Origin: Panopea generosa
Taxonomy: Eukaryota > Mollusca > Bivalvia > Adapedonta > Hiatellidae
Direction of reading: 5' to 3'
Assembly (NCBI GenBank): GCA_029582155.1
Contig: CM055907.1
Span: 15,093,974-15,157,973 of the forward strand
Length of the DNA: 64,000 nucleotides
The position numbers and the translations under genes were made by a program. The notes under the pieces were generated by a model that searched no databases, was not told the origin of the DNA, and worked only from the letters and a program-made list of their open reading frames with translations. Positions 24,061 to 57,281 of this stretch are shown here, in pieces. Numbering within the stretch: position 1 is the first letter of the stretch; each line of letters begins with the position of its first letter.

Positions 24061-25396
24061 TTTTTGTTTCATAACAATGGTATTTTTGTCCAAACTATTG
24101 ATATAAACGACAGAAAAAATATAATAACAGAATAGAAACAATGTAAGTAATCATTTCACGGTAAATTACACTATATATTGAAAGAAACAGAAAGATATCT
24201 ACATAAAGTTCCAAAGATGATGTCTCATCTCACATGTGGGACCTTCCATAGCCGCGTAATATCAAGACCGCAGTGAATTTAGTTGTCAGTAGGTCTACCC
24301 ATGCTGGCTGTGTGTAGACTTAATACTAACACTTAAACATAACCCACCCCCACCCTTCATTTTGATATAAAGGCTATTTCATGGATATCTGTCATTTTCT
24401 GGGTTCTATTTATTTTCATCATACAGGGTTACTTTTTGTTTATAAGGGTGAGTTAAGAAATTGACTCTTGGTGCTGCCATATTGAAACGTCACGATCACG
24501 TGTTAAAAAAACACGGCATTCGCCACATGGAGGTCGTCATTGTTTTTCTAAACAGTGCATCATGGGAATGTACAAACCGCTATTGATATTAAAACCTAGT
24601 CATGTTCCGACCACTTTCCGGCTAAAAGGAAAATTGAAATGCGGTGTGTGTGTAATAATTGATTGTGACGTTTTAATGCCCTAATTGAGATCACTATGAA
24701 TTGTTCTTTGCATATTTAATCAGGAAAAAAAATGGTTATGCCTTAAATTAAGGCATTTTCTAAAATTCCTTGCTTAAATGAGGTCTTGAAACTTATCTTT
24801 TTTGACAATTTATCGCCGTTTCTGACAGATTCCTACCGTGTTAATGTAAATAATTTTCAAATAACGATGTATTTACTTAATTATTATAATATGCTACAGT
24901 TGTTTATTTTATTCGATACAACAGAAATAAAAAGAGAGTTTACCGGTGTGACATATTTTCAGCACGTCATCAGAATCAGATATATCGCCGAATGTACAAA
25001 TTTTGGTAAAATATTAATTTTTAACTGTTGTTTATAAAAATAATAAATCCACAAATTAATTTAAAATATGGATATGAATTATTTTAAAATATATTATTAT
25101 CACAGTAATAAATTGTATAGTACGTTAGACAATATATAAGGTAAGTTTTTTTTTAATATGCAAATGGAAATACACAATGATTGATATCAGTACATTTAAA
25201 CATCAAAGTTACTATCAGGCACACCTGCAGCAGAGAATTCGCTGTGTCAGCCGGAACCTTGTTGGAATTTGGTATCACCCGGGTATTGTACTGTACAAGA
25301 AACCAAACTTAAACATTCATTCACTTTAATTGCCACATCATTTATAAAACCTAACCATTGGATGCTTTTTAAAAGAGGCCAACTTGTTTTGTGAAT
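24061..25396. other. No gene seen (24061-25396)
   Basis: Very AT-rich, with short ORFs only (for example 24786-25037), none recognisable. Confidence 0.4.
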
Positions 25397-25550
25397 GGCG
25401 TTTAACGCCATTTTCAACACATTTCAGGTCATATAATTATGTCATGTCAAGATTTATTGGTGGAAAAATCTGCGAGTAGAACCTTCTTCCTTCTGCAAGC
25501 TGGCAATCTTTCTCACATGATCTTGAGATGACACCTAAGACCACGGATGA
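25397..25550 (-). mobile_element. Repeat family E (tRNA-like SINE), partial copy
   Basis: Contains GGCGTTTAACGCCATTTTCA, ACACATTTCAGGTC, GGTGGAAAAATCTG and GGCAATCTTTCTCACA, collinear with better copies at 56493-56716 and 48897-49066. The tRNA-like head is degraded. Confidence 0.6.
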
Positions 25551-26054
25551 TCATTTGTTACTTTTTATAACTTGGAAACAATTTCATTGTATCGCCCCCT
25601 AGCCCCCATCCCAAACACACTGAAAAAAAAAACAATTATATTACAAACTACAACAGTTCCTCACAGATGCTTAGTGTTCAAATGCTTAATAAATACTTCC
25701 GGTATTAAATGGACCAATCAGATTCAACCATTCCTCACAAGTGAATTAGTTTTCACACACTACGACAGAAGCCGCAATTCACTCTTGTCCTATTGCTAGA
25801 ATATTTTTCGATTATCAGTTGCAAGGTCACTGGCATGCCAAAACCTTTTCAGAACAAATCTTGAGAATCCATATAGAACGTTTTTTTCTCTAATATTAAG
25901 CTGAATTTCTAAAAAGTAGTAGTTTAACCTTGTATTTAGATCATTTCAATGTAATCTACTGAGTGTTTGTATAAGAATTATATGATCGCAAATCAAACAA
26001 TGTAGCCCAAAAGATGATTAAAGTTCCTATCTGAAATGGAAGCAGTTTTTTTCA

Positions 26055-26078
26055 GGGGGGGGGGGGGGGGGGGGGGGG
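26055..26078. repeat. 24-nt poly-G run
   Basis: Uninterrupted G run; one of several long homopolymers. The length is likely unreliable in any assembly. Confidence 0.95.
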
Positions 26079-26109
26079 TCCTATTTACTTAAACTGAGGT
26101 TTAGTATAT

Positions 26110-26300
26110 ATCAATTTATTTTAGCTGGACCTCGAAGCTCAAATTTTATCATTATGAACCACTCATGAGTCCAGTTTTCAGGATAGTACCAGTACCGAGG
26201 GTTGTTTTTTAAAAGGCATCGTGTCCAGCTAGGAATCGAACCTGTAACCTCTGGCACAAGTGTCCAACATTCTATCCAATACACTATCCCCCTGCTTAAA
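26110..26300 (-). mobile_element. SINE family F, copy 3
   Basis: On the minus strand, GGATAGAATGTTGGACACTT and GGTTCGATTCCTAGC are followed by AACCCTCGGTACTGGTACTA, a diverged form of the shared core. Confidence 0.6.
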
Positions 26301-26379
26301 TAAGGTTCAAATCTATTATTAACACATTACAGTTACATTTTAGACCTCAGAATGAGTAGAATCAACGCCTAGCAAACAT

Positions 26380-27389
26380 TTTATTTTCTCAGCTAGACTT
26401 AAATTCACAACCTCCATATTATCCCCCACTCCCGTAATTTTATCAAACTCCCTCCCAATAAAAAAAAAATATCGAAAAAACTCAGGATAAGAAATAAGAT
26501 GAAAGAAAATGCACTAGCAAAATTTAACCAAAAAAAAAAAAAAAAATATCGAAAAAAATAAAGAGAAAATTCAGCTTTTCCATGACCCTCAAATTTTGGG
26601 TTTTTGTCACACTATCTAATCAAATGACCCTTAAAATTCTCCTATCTGGCCATAAAGTCTAATCATATGGGGGACAAATGACCCCCAATTTCTAAATATG
26701 AGGTAAAACAAAAATCATTTTTAATGAAGTTTCCCTTACAATTATAATATTATTTTATCTTCGGAATTTTGGCAGGCTGGACAGCAATGCAATGCTTTAT
26801 GAAGTCGTGACTTCTCTGTCCATATCGAACCAGCATTATATACAGTGTAGGCGGAGATGAGAACGATGGGTTACCACACAGTCATGAGTTTGAATCCCTG
26901 AAGTAACATCATTTAACACTGTGAAATAATTCTGTCTATGGCACTGGCAATATTATACTATTACAACATGAGCCAATAGTTCACAATTGTTTCTATCTAG
27001 TATAAGCACTTTACAGCCCTAGTCAATGACACATATGGTGCTATATATACAAGCCGACACATCAAAGGAACCTGAAATTTACTATTCCGTTTGTATGGAT
27101 TGTTTTTGATTCAGAATCAAAATCTAGTCGATCTCGGGTGCTTGTGTTTTTTCATCTTCCTCATTTTTTGTGCTCTTCATGACAGTGTGTGTTTTAGAGA
27201 CGATAGTCTGTATCCAAATGATGCTTGTTGGTAGTAATGCATCTAGTAATATGGATTGATCCTAGAAGCCATGATTCCAGTTCTATAAAGCTTCTGTCCA
27301 CCAAGATTACCGTTAGTAATCCATTGTTGACTGTTGTTATGTACAAGGACTTTGTACAAGTAAAAGAAATTTGTGTCTATTTTTTTTTC
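26380..27389 (-). other. Probable 3' UTR of the TBL1-like gene (end uncertain)
   Basis: This is sequence downstream of the stop codon in the sense of the gene. Minus-strand polyadenylation-like hexamers occur as ATTAAA (26720-26725) and AATAAA (26380-26385). Either could end the transcript, but nothing in the sequence chooses between them, and no cDNA is available. The stretch otherwise shows no ORF with recognisable similarity. Confidence 0.3.
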
Positions 27390-48667
<21,278 letters not shown>

Positions 48668-48896
48668 CTGAAAATAGACAAACAATTGGACGTGAGATAT
48701 CACAAACTAAATTTGTTCACGGAACCAAATCTTTCAATGTATTTGACCTGCAAGGCAGCTTCAAATATAGCAGTGTTATGCTTTGTTATTTTTTTTATTA
48801 TATCATTATTATTTGTTGATTTTTTTATTTGGATTTGGCGCCATTTTAAATACATTTCAGACGATACCATAAATGACCTCCAGTTTTATTTGTAGA

Positions 48897-49066
48897 TGAA
48901 GACCTCAGAATGAAACAGAGTTGAACCATCATCTTCTGCGAGTAACTGGCAAATTTTCTCACATAAGTTTGTGGAGCGAGCGGGACTTGAACCTACAACC
49001 TTAGCGATGAGAGGTAAGTGATCTTGAGACAACGCCTTAGACCACTTGGCCATGGAGGACCCTTGC
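48897..49066 (-). mobile_element. SINE family E, copy 2
   Basis: The minus-strand head TGGCCAAGTGGTCTAAGGCG, with GTCTCAAGATC and GGTTCAAGTCCCGCTCG, resembles a Ser/Leu-type tRNA with a long variable arm. The body has CTTATGTGAGAAAATTTGCC, AGTTACTCGCAGAAGATGAT, GAGGTCTTC. Confidence 0.8.
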
Positions 49067-49204
49067 ATTGGTTTAATTACTTCCTCCAGAACTGTCATTG
49101 AATGGCAGGTACGTTCAAAGCTATGTGACACCCTGGATGCCTGTATGTACTGTGGAATCATTCATTTTAGATGGAATAAATAGTCGTCGTTTTTTTATTC
49201 AAGT

Positions 49205-49462
49205 ACATGTTCGTTTATAGTAGCTAACAGACGATCAGTTAACCTAACCACTGTTTCCTTTGGTACCTGGAAGGTTAACCAGTACTCGAGCACAACCCAT
49301 CTCCACAAGTAACTGATAACTTTCCCACTTGAACCAGCAGTGACAGACGAATGATAATGAGATGCAAATTCATATATCAATCATCACGGAGACTGTGGCC
49401 AAATCGGGATTCAAACTCACGACCCCTGGATTGATAGTCAGATGATCTAATCAGGCCCGGCA
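49205..49462 (-). mobile_element. SINE family D, copy 6
   Basis: Minus-strand body GATGATTGATATATGAATTT, CAAGTGGGAAAGTTATCAGT, GTGCTCGAGTACTGGTTAAC; head degraded at GGGCCTGATTAGATCA. Tail lost at GCTAACAGACGATCAGTTAA. Confidence 0.8.
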
Positions 49463-49887
49463 AATTTTGTTGAAAACAAACTTGAACTTCAAACATACAG
49501 CGCAGTTAAAATCATGAGTATTCCGATTACATAACGTGTTCTATTAACTGACGTACATAACTGCACACGTGACAGTAAACCCTCCTGAGGAGATGCCAAT
49601 TAGGCGACGCTTAGGTGTAACATGTTTTGATTAAACTTTTGTGAAAACAACAGAGAGGATGTCACACTTTTAATGCCTATTGTCTAAATAGATCCAGATC
49701 AGCTCATATTTACTTGTTAAAAGTACAATTTCTTCATTATAGAACACAATAATACTAGAAATCAATATAAGCAAAATGCACACACTGAGTAGAAACTATA
49801 GGATAACATGAAGCTTAGGAAATGTAGGTGTATGATCTGGCTACTATACACTACAGATGTAACACACTTTTGAATAATATCAAAATG

Positions 49888-50945
49888 TTGGGATTTAATT
49901 TCGCTGTCGAAGCTTCTCACGAAAAAAAACAAAAAAAACATGAAATGTCACTGGTACGTGTCGCATGCCCCCCAAATGGTCATTGAAAAATAACAATATA
50001 ATTATGTTATAAAAGGTAGTGATGCATCCATGAATATAAAGAGTAATGGACTGATGTTTCAGACTAGGCATGCAATTTCATGTTTTATTACATTAAAGCA
50101 TGACCTTGACCTTTGTGTCACTTTGGCCTTGACAGCTGATGTAAAGGTCTGGGTGTATCAACAGTTAAATGCTGCTTAAACATCAACATGTCATGCTGAT
50201 CACTTGTGTCAAGCTATTTTAAAATCCCTAACTGTAAGACAAAGTTACAGATCAATTGTTGATAAATTGAGCCAAGTGTTTTTGTAATCAATCCATGTAT
50301 GATAAAGTTAAAGGACGGATCTGAAATCTCAAACAGATTCAAAGTGTTGTCATACATACTAAAAGTGTGACCTTGACCTTTGAGGTATGGGTCTAGGTCT
50401 TACTTATGACACGTCGCCATGTCATCTTGATAAAATGAGTCAAGTTAAAGGCAAAGTCACAGACCAGACACACAATATCAAACAAATTGAAAGTGTGACC
50501 TTGACCTTTGAGGAAAGGTTTTGGGTCTCGCATGCGACACTTAATTATGTCATGTTGATCAACTGAGCCAAGTGTTTTTAAAATTTATCCATAGATGACA
50601 AGACTGGACAAGAAATGTCAACATGACTGAAAGTGTTGTCAAACAAAGTTAAATTGTGACCTTGACCTTTGAAGTGGGAGATGGTATTAAGTGCAGGCCG
50701 GACAAAGTTGCAGGCTGGACATGAAATCTCACTCAGTGTTGTCAAACTCAAATTGTGACCTTGACCTTTGAGGTATAGGTGTGGGTCTAACTCACGATAC
50801 ATGCATGACAAAGATACAGGCCGGAAATAAAATACTGGACAGACGGACACTGCGATTACTATAGGCCACCCAAAAATTTGGGGGAGGGGGAGGGGGGGCA
50901 TAAAAATTGGTTGCCCCAAAAATTAATGAGTTCACAGTAATTTAC
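49888..50945 (-). repeat. Repeat R ('ACTGTGAATTCATTAATTTT' type) split by element K copy 2
   Basis: The left remnant (49888-49928, GGGATTTAATTTCGCTGTCG, AAGCTTCTCACGAAA) and right remnant (50899-50940, CCCCAAAAATTAATGAGTTC, ACAGTAA) join to match the uninterrupted copy at 52995-53092. Another copy in the opposite orientation is at 52136-52232. Confidence 0.75.
49925..50875 (+). mobile_element. Element K, copy 2, with AGGTCA half-site repeats
   Basis: Starts ACATGAAATGTCACTGGTAC, GTGTCGCATGCCCCCC. It has about five internal repeats with GTGACCTTGACCTTTGAGG and ends GGACAGACGGACACTGCGAT, TACTATAGGCC. It is shorter than copy 1 by loss of some units. Confidence 0.85.
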
Positions 50946-51767
50946 TCAGGTATAAAGGTGAAAATTAAGTTAGTACCAGTAAGACTTTTAAGAAACTGAC
51001 CTTAATATTTCCTTGATTTAAGCATTTAATCCAAAGTAAGACACAAGTAGCTTTTACATGAAGTTTCAAGCCATAATATTAGTAAATTGCATCAACAAAA
51101 ATAATAATTAATAAACAGAACACAGTAATATAAAGCTTACTTGACAACTGAATTATATCTCAGAGAATAATTGCAACACAACAGCAACAGTAAATCAAGG
51201 GCTTAAATAACAGCTCGCAACAGTTCCGAACATGACATTATCTTATCACTGGCCGTGCCCACTCATTTTAGCAGGAAAAAACAAGCAACTATGTCAGACT
51301 GGTTGACTGATTCGAGCTATACTAATAACATATTCCTGCTTCCATCACATTACAGACGTGCAATTTGAAATTTTTTTATCTCCTGATTTAAAATTTAATA
51401 AAGCCATAATTTGCATAACATGAAAAGCAAAACTTCTAGACAATATTTTATTTATATTAATACTATGCATTTATGTCTTTTGTTTTGTATCGCCGAGATA
51501 AATCATGTAACCGGTATAACCTTAAAATTGCGGCACGACATCGGATGAATATTAATTTAATTTGGTTGATGCATTTTTTTTGCTTAAATTAACAATGTGC
51601 CATCATATCATAAGTTATGATGCCAACAGAAACGAGTGGTTCTAGGTCCATTCACCATGTACAAAAATAACAGGTTAACAGATTCAATTAAACAAGTAAT
51701 ATTAAATAAAATTACTAAATGGGATCAGGAGTATTTTGTGCACCATATACTTCTCTTTTATTTCAGT

Positions 51768-52000
51768 TTAGGGGTCCCCTGGGTCCGAGTGATCTAAAGC
51801 GCCATCTTAAGATCACAAAGTCATAGGTTCAAGTCCTGCTTCCTCTAAAAACTTTATGTGAGAATGCCTGCCAGTTACTTGCGGAAGGACAGTGGTTCTA
51901 CGTAGTCCGACTCAGTATGAGGTCTTCCTTTACCAGTAAAACTGGATATGCCATTTATAACCTGAACTGTGTTCAAAATGGCGCTAAACCCCATTATTTC
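51768..52000 (+). mobile_element. SINE family E, copy 3
   Basis: TGGGTCCGAGTGATCTAAAG, CATAGGTTCAAGTCCTGCTT, CTTTATGTGAGAATGCCTGC, CAGTTACTTGCGGAAGGACA, ATGAGGTCTTCC, ending ATGGCGCTAAACCCCATTAT. The 3' end resembles that of repeat C (AAACCCCATT), consistent with mobilisation by related LINEs. Confidence 0.85.
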
Positions 52001-52135
52001 AGTTTAGCCAAAATCTATTGACAATGATGCTGAAAAATATTTTGCCAAAACTTTCGATTATTTAAATTCAATGGTGGACTTGTGTATGATGAATTAAATA
52101 TATTTGCAAAAATTGCATGCCAAAAAAGCGTAGAT

Positions 52136-52232
52136 ACTGTGAAATCATTTATTTTCGCGGGTATTAAATTTTGTGGTTTCCACCTCAAAGACATATTCGT
52201 GGCGACTTAAATTCGTTGAAAACCAATTTAAA
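52136..52232 (+). repeat. Repeat R, copy 2
   Basis: ACTGTGAAATCATTTATTTT, CGCGGGTATTAAATTTTGTG, GTTTCCACCTC and GACTTAAATTCGTTGAAAAC. Non-coding. Confidence 0.6.
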
Positions 52233-52994
52233 AAAAAAAAATTTCGACATTGCGTAGTACGTTCCAGTTGTTAACTTTGAAGTTATTCACTAATCGCGTG
52301 TCAGGGTTTATCGCACCCCGCTGTGCCAATAACAGTTGACGCATGCCAATTAGTACCCTAATATACAAGTATGATATAGATCTAATTGTTATGCAAACAC
52401 CAGGTGAGGAAAGGAGAAGTACGACATCTAATCCAGAAAGGGTTTCAGAACACAGGCCTGGTGTAAATAACAATAGTGCCACGTCACATGACTATGAAAA
52501 TGGACAGTAAACCTCGTTTGTTTTATTCATCAAAATGTCTCACCATATATTTAATCATAAAGAGAAACAATTATAGAGTAGAATTAAAAAAATACCACTA
52601 AATAAAAGATATTACTTCACTAGAAACTTGTGTTTTAGTTTTCTTTGTACGCGTACGCATACTGTACAATGTTTTACACTTTTTTTACAATGTTTACCAT
52701 AGGCCTATACGTCACATTGTTTCAACTCGATAGCATTTTGCTGCAAGGTGACAGTCTATTTTTAGCAACACTGACATTTGATTGAAATACACATCTCGCT
52801 ACACAAACACACGTCTATGAATAAAAGATGATATGAGTAATAAAAAATGCTTGCACTATTTACAAAATCGTCAATGTAAATATTGATGCAATATGACGAA
52901 AGAAAATATATAAATAAAGGATGGATTATTCACCACAATGCATGCACGTAGGCATATGAAAACAGAGGTAATCTATGTTGACAGCATTACATTA

Positions 52995-53092
52995 TTGGGT
53001 AAACTAAGTTTGTTGGTATTTGAATTCGTTGTCTAGGCTTCCCACAAAATCCATGAAAATTAGTACCCCACGAAAATTAATTAATTCACAGT
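52995..53092 (-). repeat. Repeat R, copy 3
   Basis: CCCACAAAATCCATGAAAAT, TAGTACCCCACGAAAATTAA, TTAATTCACAGTATG. This intact copy is what shows copy 1 to be interrupted. Confidence 0.65.
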
Positions 53093-53137
53093 ATGTAAAA
53101 TTAAAATAAAATTTGTGAGGAAAGATGCTTTATTGAA

Positions 53138-53228
53138 TTAACCCTTTACTCCATAGATACACGTTTTCCAGCACCAATCACAGAAGGCCTTTGAAAACAG
53201 TGCAGGAAGAGTTCAGATTGCTTGTAAG
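53138..53228. mobile_element. Short MITE, AACCCTTT family, third copy (right end lost)
   Basis: AACCCTTTACTCCATAGATA, CACCAATCACAGAAGGCCTT, TGAAAACAGTGCAGGAAGAG, TTCAGATTGCTTGTAAGGGA. The right TIR is degraded. Confidence 0.8.
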
Positions 53229-53282
53229 GGATCAAATATAAAAATCTCAAGGCAGAAATTGTGAAAAACTGTTGGATATTAA

Positions 53283-53370
53283 AACAAGAGGCCCATGGGC
53301 CTTAACGGTCACCTTATTATCCAAACAAGAAGCACATGGGCCGTAATGGTCACCTGATTATCCAAAAAAC
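53283..53370 (+). repeat. Two tandem starts of an AAGAGGCCCATGGGCC-type repeat
   Basis: AACAAGAGGCCCATGGGCCT, TAACGGTCACCTTATTATCC is followed by AACAAGAAGCACATGGGCCG, TAATGGTCACCTGATTATCC. GGCCCATGGGCC is a 12-bp perfect palindrome. Such 5' ends are, from memory, widespread in bivalve genomes. The rest of the element is not clear. Confidence 0.6.
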
Positions 53371-54836
53371 TTTCACATAAGTCTATTATTCAGTCATAAG
53401 AAGTAATGTTTTTTGTCAATTTGTCCATAAGACCCGGCCAGGGGCATGAAATTTTTATTGAATTTGTTTGTTTTCTGTCCAAAATTATACCCCATAGTAT
53501 ACGTACTGACTAAACTTTTTTATATAAACAGTTTTTTTTCCTTCTATAGCAGATGCCCCTTAACGGCGTCTTCCCTTCGCGGATTTGTTTCCCCGAAGGT
53601 TGAAAATTCCCCTCGCCGGTAATTTTTCCCCTTTTGCTAAAAAAATACCTTCTCGGTAAAGAACGGAAGAATTCAGTCTGCAAACAATAGCTATAGTCCG
53701 AGACTCAAGTTATATTGCTTTTTTTATTGGGCTACAAAGGTTTTTCGATCAGACTATTAATACCGCAAGAGACCAATTTCTGGTCTTAAAATAGATAACA
53801 CCTAGAGGGACTTTTATTGTTCGAATTGCCGGGGTATCGGCATTTTGACTGATCAAAACGCATTATTTCCTTCAGCCCGGTATTTGATAGTTTCCGTTTT
53901 GAATATTTAATATCGTTTAAATCCGTAGAATACAGTTATATAAATGATGCCGGAAACAACTGAATTTAACATAAATATTCAAACACCAAATATCATGGTG
54001 ACCTTGAAATAGGTGCCTTGTGCCAAATTGCGAAATAAAAACCCAGAAAAAAAACTACCTCTATCGTAATTGTACGACAAGGACAAAGAGGGTATAAATA
54101 TGAACGAGTTTGTACTTTCAAGAAGAACTGGGTCACCTGAATTGGTGAATATTATGTTTATTGGGGGCCTGGTTAACCTTAATATATTAACATTGATTTC
54201 ATTGTTTTATAACCAAATAAATTGATATTAAACCTAATGTTTTAATATTTGTTCACTTTAATAAAGGGAAAATGAAGAGGCCTTCCTAGGGGTCTGATTA
54301 TTATTGCATTTTGGCATTTTTATTTTTTGAATTCTCAGAAAAAAGTGCAGACACATGCCTATAGGAAGCTACGCCTTTGATTATATAAAGCAAACTAAAA
54401 CCGGTTGTTAATTTCAGAATTATTTCTTATTATTCCCGACAAATCTACCATAATAAAAGAGCAACAATTTATGTGTGACCAATTAGTTTATCTTGTGCAG
54501 TTATAATTGCTATGAAGAATCAGATTATTATAGTGATGATGAGAAGGGTATACAGACAAGGAATAAGAGATTCTTCTAAAGTCCCTTGATACAGGGCAAT
54601 GTGCTGAGACAAGTTGGTTAAAGAATAACGATAAAATATGATAATAAACTTACGTTTTTTTTTTATGTTTTTATACATAGAAGTTTTAAATGGAAGATGT
54701 TTGTCATTATATGACCAGTATTTTACTAAACCATTAACCATTTCTTATGTTGTATGTAAAATAATTTCCCAAAATTCTGAAAAACGCGTGTGATTTTTTC
54801 CCCTAAAAAAGGCGTGGGCCCCTTCTCCTTTTTCTA

Positions 54837-54872
<36 letters not shown>

Positions 54873-56490
54873 ATAAAATGTCTAACTGTGCACAATCCTT
54901 TCAAAGCCATTAATTAACAGACTTTTAAAGTTCAAGTTACAACTTGACTAAATTCATGGATACTATGTGCATATTTCATGACCTGTTCAAAGGTCGTAAG
55001 GGGTTAATATTTAAATACACCATAAACTATATGCAATCAATCATTCATGATAAACCATAAGTACACTTTAGTGCACACGCTTCATTTCATCCATAGGGTA
55101 TTCATACTGTCTGTGAATAGCTGGCAGACATCTGGTAAAAATCTATGTTTAGTGAAGATGAACCATTATTTACTTTGTTTCGGCTGGGCTGGTGATATAA
55201 TCTGACTAAAATAGCCGAGTAGGGAGTGACCTCTCGCTGACTCGAAGCTGACTCCCCCTCTATGCATTATAAAATAGACTAGGTCAGTTATATTCCCACC
55301 TTCTGCTGCCTGCATCCCTAACTACAGAATGGACTGGTCCTGCGTACCAGGATGTAACCTCATGGTGCAAAAGGAGGGAAAAAGAGGGGAAATATTTATT
55401 TTAAGATACATGGAAAAACTTAATACCTACGTAGAATTATTACAATTTGTTTTATGCTATACATACAATGTAATAGTGTTAAATCCCTAGGCATTTACTT
55501 GCTTCATTAATAAAAAAAAATATGCATAGAAATAATGTTGAAACATGCTTTTTTACTACCAGTCAATTTAATAAACTATCAGAAACATGCTTTTTTACTA
55601 CCAGTCAATTTAATAAACTATCAGTCCCCCCCCCCCCCACCCCCTTCCTCCCCTACCCATGACTGTGTTGTTCATGAAACCCCAATTGGAACCTCTTGTT
55701 TATGAAACCTCCCACATGACTCTCTTGTTTACGGTGTTCTAAATGTGGCAACCGCTAGAAAATAACCGAGGCTTGAGAAACTGTACTCCAAGCACTGATA
55801 ATACATCAGGGCAACATACATCTGTCCTATCTGTATCCTATATTGCTTGTACAGATACCACAGTCTTCTCCACTGCCAATGAGGTATGCTGAGGGGAATG
55901 AGACACTCAGTCAAAAATAACTTTGACCAAATTCAGGGGGTAAACAAGGGAGTTTTGTGTATGATAATTATATAAAACGATACACTAGTGTGATAGTATG
56001 ATATCACATGACAGGAGAAGGATAGTATTTCAGACCATTATTAATTCTATTGGTGATGTCGGAGTTATTTTAAACCAAACTAAGATCTGATCATTGAAGC
56101 AGCTATGCTCTGAGAAGCTTGCCTCCATTTCCTCATGGGTCTCGATTAAATACCAGAAACACTCTTTTCTTGACATTTTCTAAAAATAGGATTCTTTCTC
56201 TGGAGATAAAAATAAAATATACATGTAGATGAAAACACTGGCTTGCGGTCAATACATTTCTGATAAACATAAAATTGAAATATTAACTTAAATTAGGCAG
56301 CAGATAACAATAAAATGGTGGTAGAAGTTCGGTCAGAAATAAAATTAACATTTAATTGCAGGACACTACACATGTCATGTGATTGTGACACATCATTTGA
56401 GTCAACACACTGCTTGTGTAACAAGACTCTCTATAATTCTGAAGATGCCCAAGAAGACTTAATGAGGCAAGATTTTTTTTGAATATGTGG
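53371..56490. other. No gene seen (53371-56490); homopolymers and a 42-bp tandem duplication
   Basis: Holds a 33-nt poly-C run (54839-54871) and a 42-bp tandem duplication, GAAACATGCTTTTTTACTAC, CAGTCAATTTAATAAACTAT, CA (starts at 55540 and 55582). Another C-rich run is near 55625. Possible YY1/E-box sites are not clustered. The missing N-terminal TBL1 exons were looked for here and not found. Confidence 0.5.
54839..54871. repeat. 33-nt poly-C run
   Basis: The longest homopolymer in the window. Similar C or G runs are at 10963-10985, 26055-26078, 58470-58487, 58817-58833 and 62566-62588. Confidence 0.95.
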
Positions 56491-56492
56491 TT

Positions 56493-56716
56493 TTACACCA
56501 TTTTCAACACATTTCAGGTCGAATATGGCATATCCAGTTTTTTGGTGGAGAAAGACCTACCTCAGAATAAATCTGAGCAGAATCACCATCCTCCCGCAAG
56601 TAATGGCAAGCTTTCTCACAAAGTTTATGGAGTGAACAGGACTTGAACCTACGACCTCAATGGTGAGAGGTAAGAGATGTTAAGACCACGCCTTAGACCA
56701 CTAGGCCACGGAGATA
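56493..56716 (-). mobile_element. SINE family E, copy 4
   Basis: Minus-strand head GTGGCCTAGTGGTCTAAGGC, GAGGTCGTAGGTTCAAGTCC, body TGTGAGAAAGCTTGCCATTA, GAGGTAGGTCTTTCTCCACC, end GACCTGAAATGTGTTGAAAA, TGGTG. The best-preserved head of this family. Confidence 0.85.
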
Positions 56717-56777
56717 CTTTGAATATTCTGTGGCAATGTAAGACTGGGACATTTGGGACTGCTATAATATATATATA

Positions 56778-56955
56778 CAGTCAAACCTGTGTAAGTGGAC
56801 ACCTCTATTAAGCAGTCACCTGTCTAAAGCAACTATATTTTCTATTTCCCATTTCTATGCTTTCAGAGTAAATTAACCTGTATTAAGCAACAACCTGACT
56901 TAAAAGGCCAGTTTTGCTTCTTCCTTTGACTGGCTGCTTAAGACAGGTTTGATTG
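56778..56955. mobile_element. MITE family G, copy 6 (fullest copy)
   Basis: CAGTCAAACCTGTGTAAGTG at left and CTTAAGACAGGTTTGATTG at right form about 17-bp TIRs, both flanked by TATATATA. Internal blocks TATTAAGCAGTCACCTGTCT, CTGTATTAAGCAACAACCTG are shared with copies 3 and 5. Confidence 0.9.
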
Positions 56956-57030
56956 TATATATAAATGTGACATAACCAAGTATTTGCAGGACAACAGACA
57001 GTAATTTCTAGCCAGTCCAATTATCCTTTT

Positions 57031-57281
57031 AGGCCACCCTTAAAAAAATGCTCGTTTGACACTTCCAACTCATACCATTTTAGGGGTGGGTAAGTAGGTA
57101 ATTTTTTTTTTGTATTGATTGTAACCAATCAGAGAATCTTTTTTAAGGACACGACGTGTAATAACCGAGAATATTTTGAATTCCCCCCCCCACCCCCACA
57201 AAAATCCCCCCCCCCCCAACCGTTGGGCTTGTTTTGGGTCGGTTGGAACAAGCATACAAACATTATTTTAATTTAGGACTT
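57031..57281. mobile_element. TIR element, family N, copy 6
   Basis: AGGCCACCCTTAAAAAAATG, CTCGTTTG at left and CAAACATTATTTTAATTTAG, GACT at right; interior shared with copy 2 (CATACCATTTTAGGGGTGGG, TAAGTAGG). Contains two C-runs. Confidence 0.75.

Noticed and set aside
24044..24106. Start codon ATGGCCGAC with short ORF (MADKKYFCFI...) as the first exon of a gene
   Set aside because: Only 20 codons, no donor-site support or similarity; the ATGGCCGAC is better explained as part of a YY1-like motif.
55300..55320. CTGCTGCCTGC as part of the missing Ala/Gln-rich TBL1 linker exon
   Set aside because: The minus-strand reading has a stop and no flanking conserved TBL1 sequence or splice sites.
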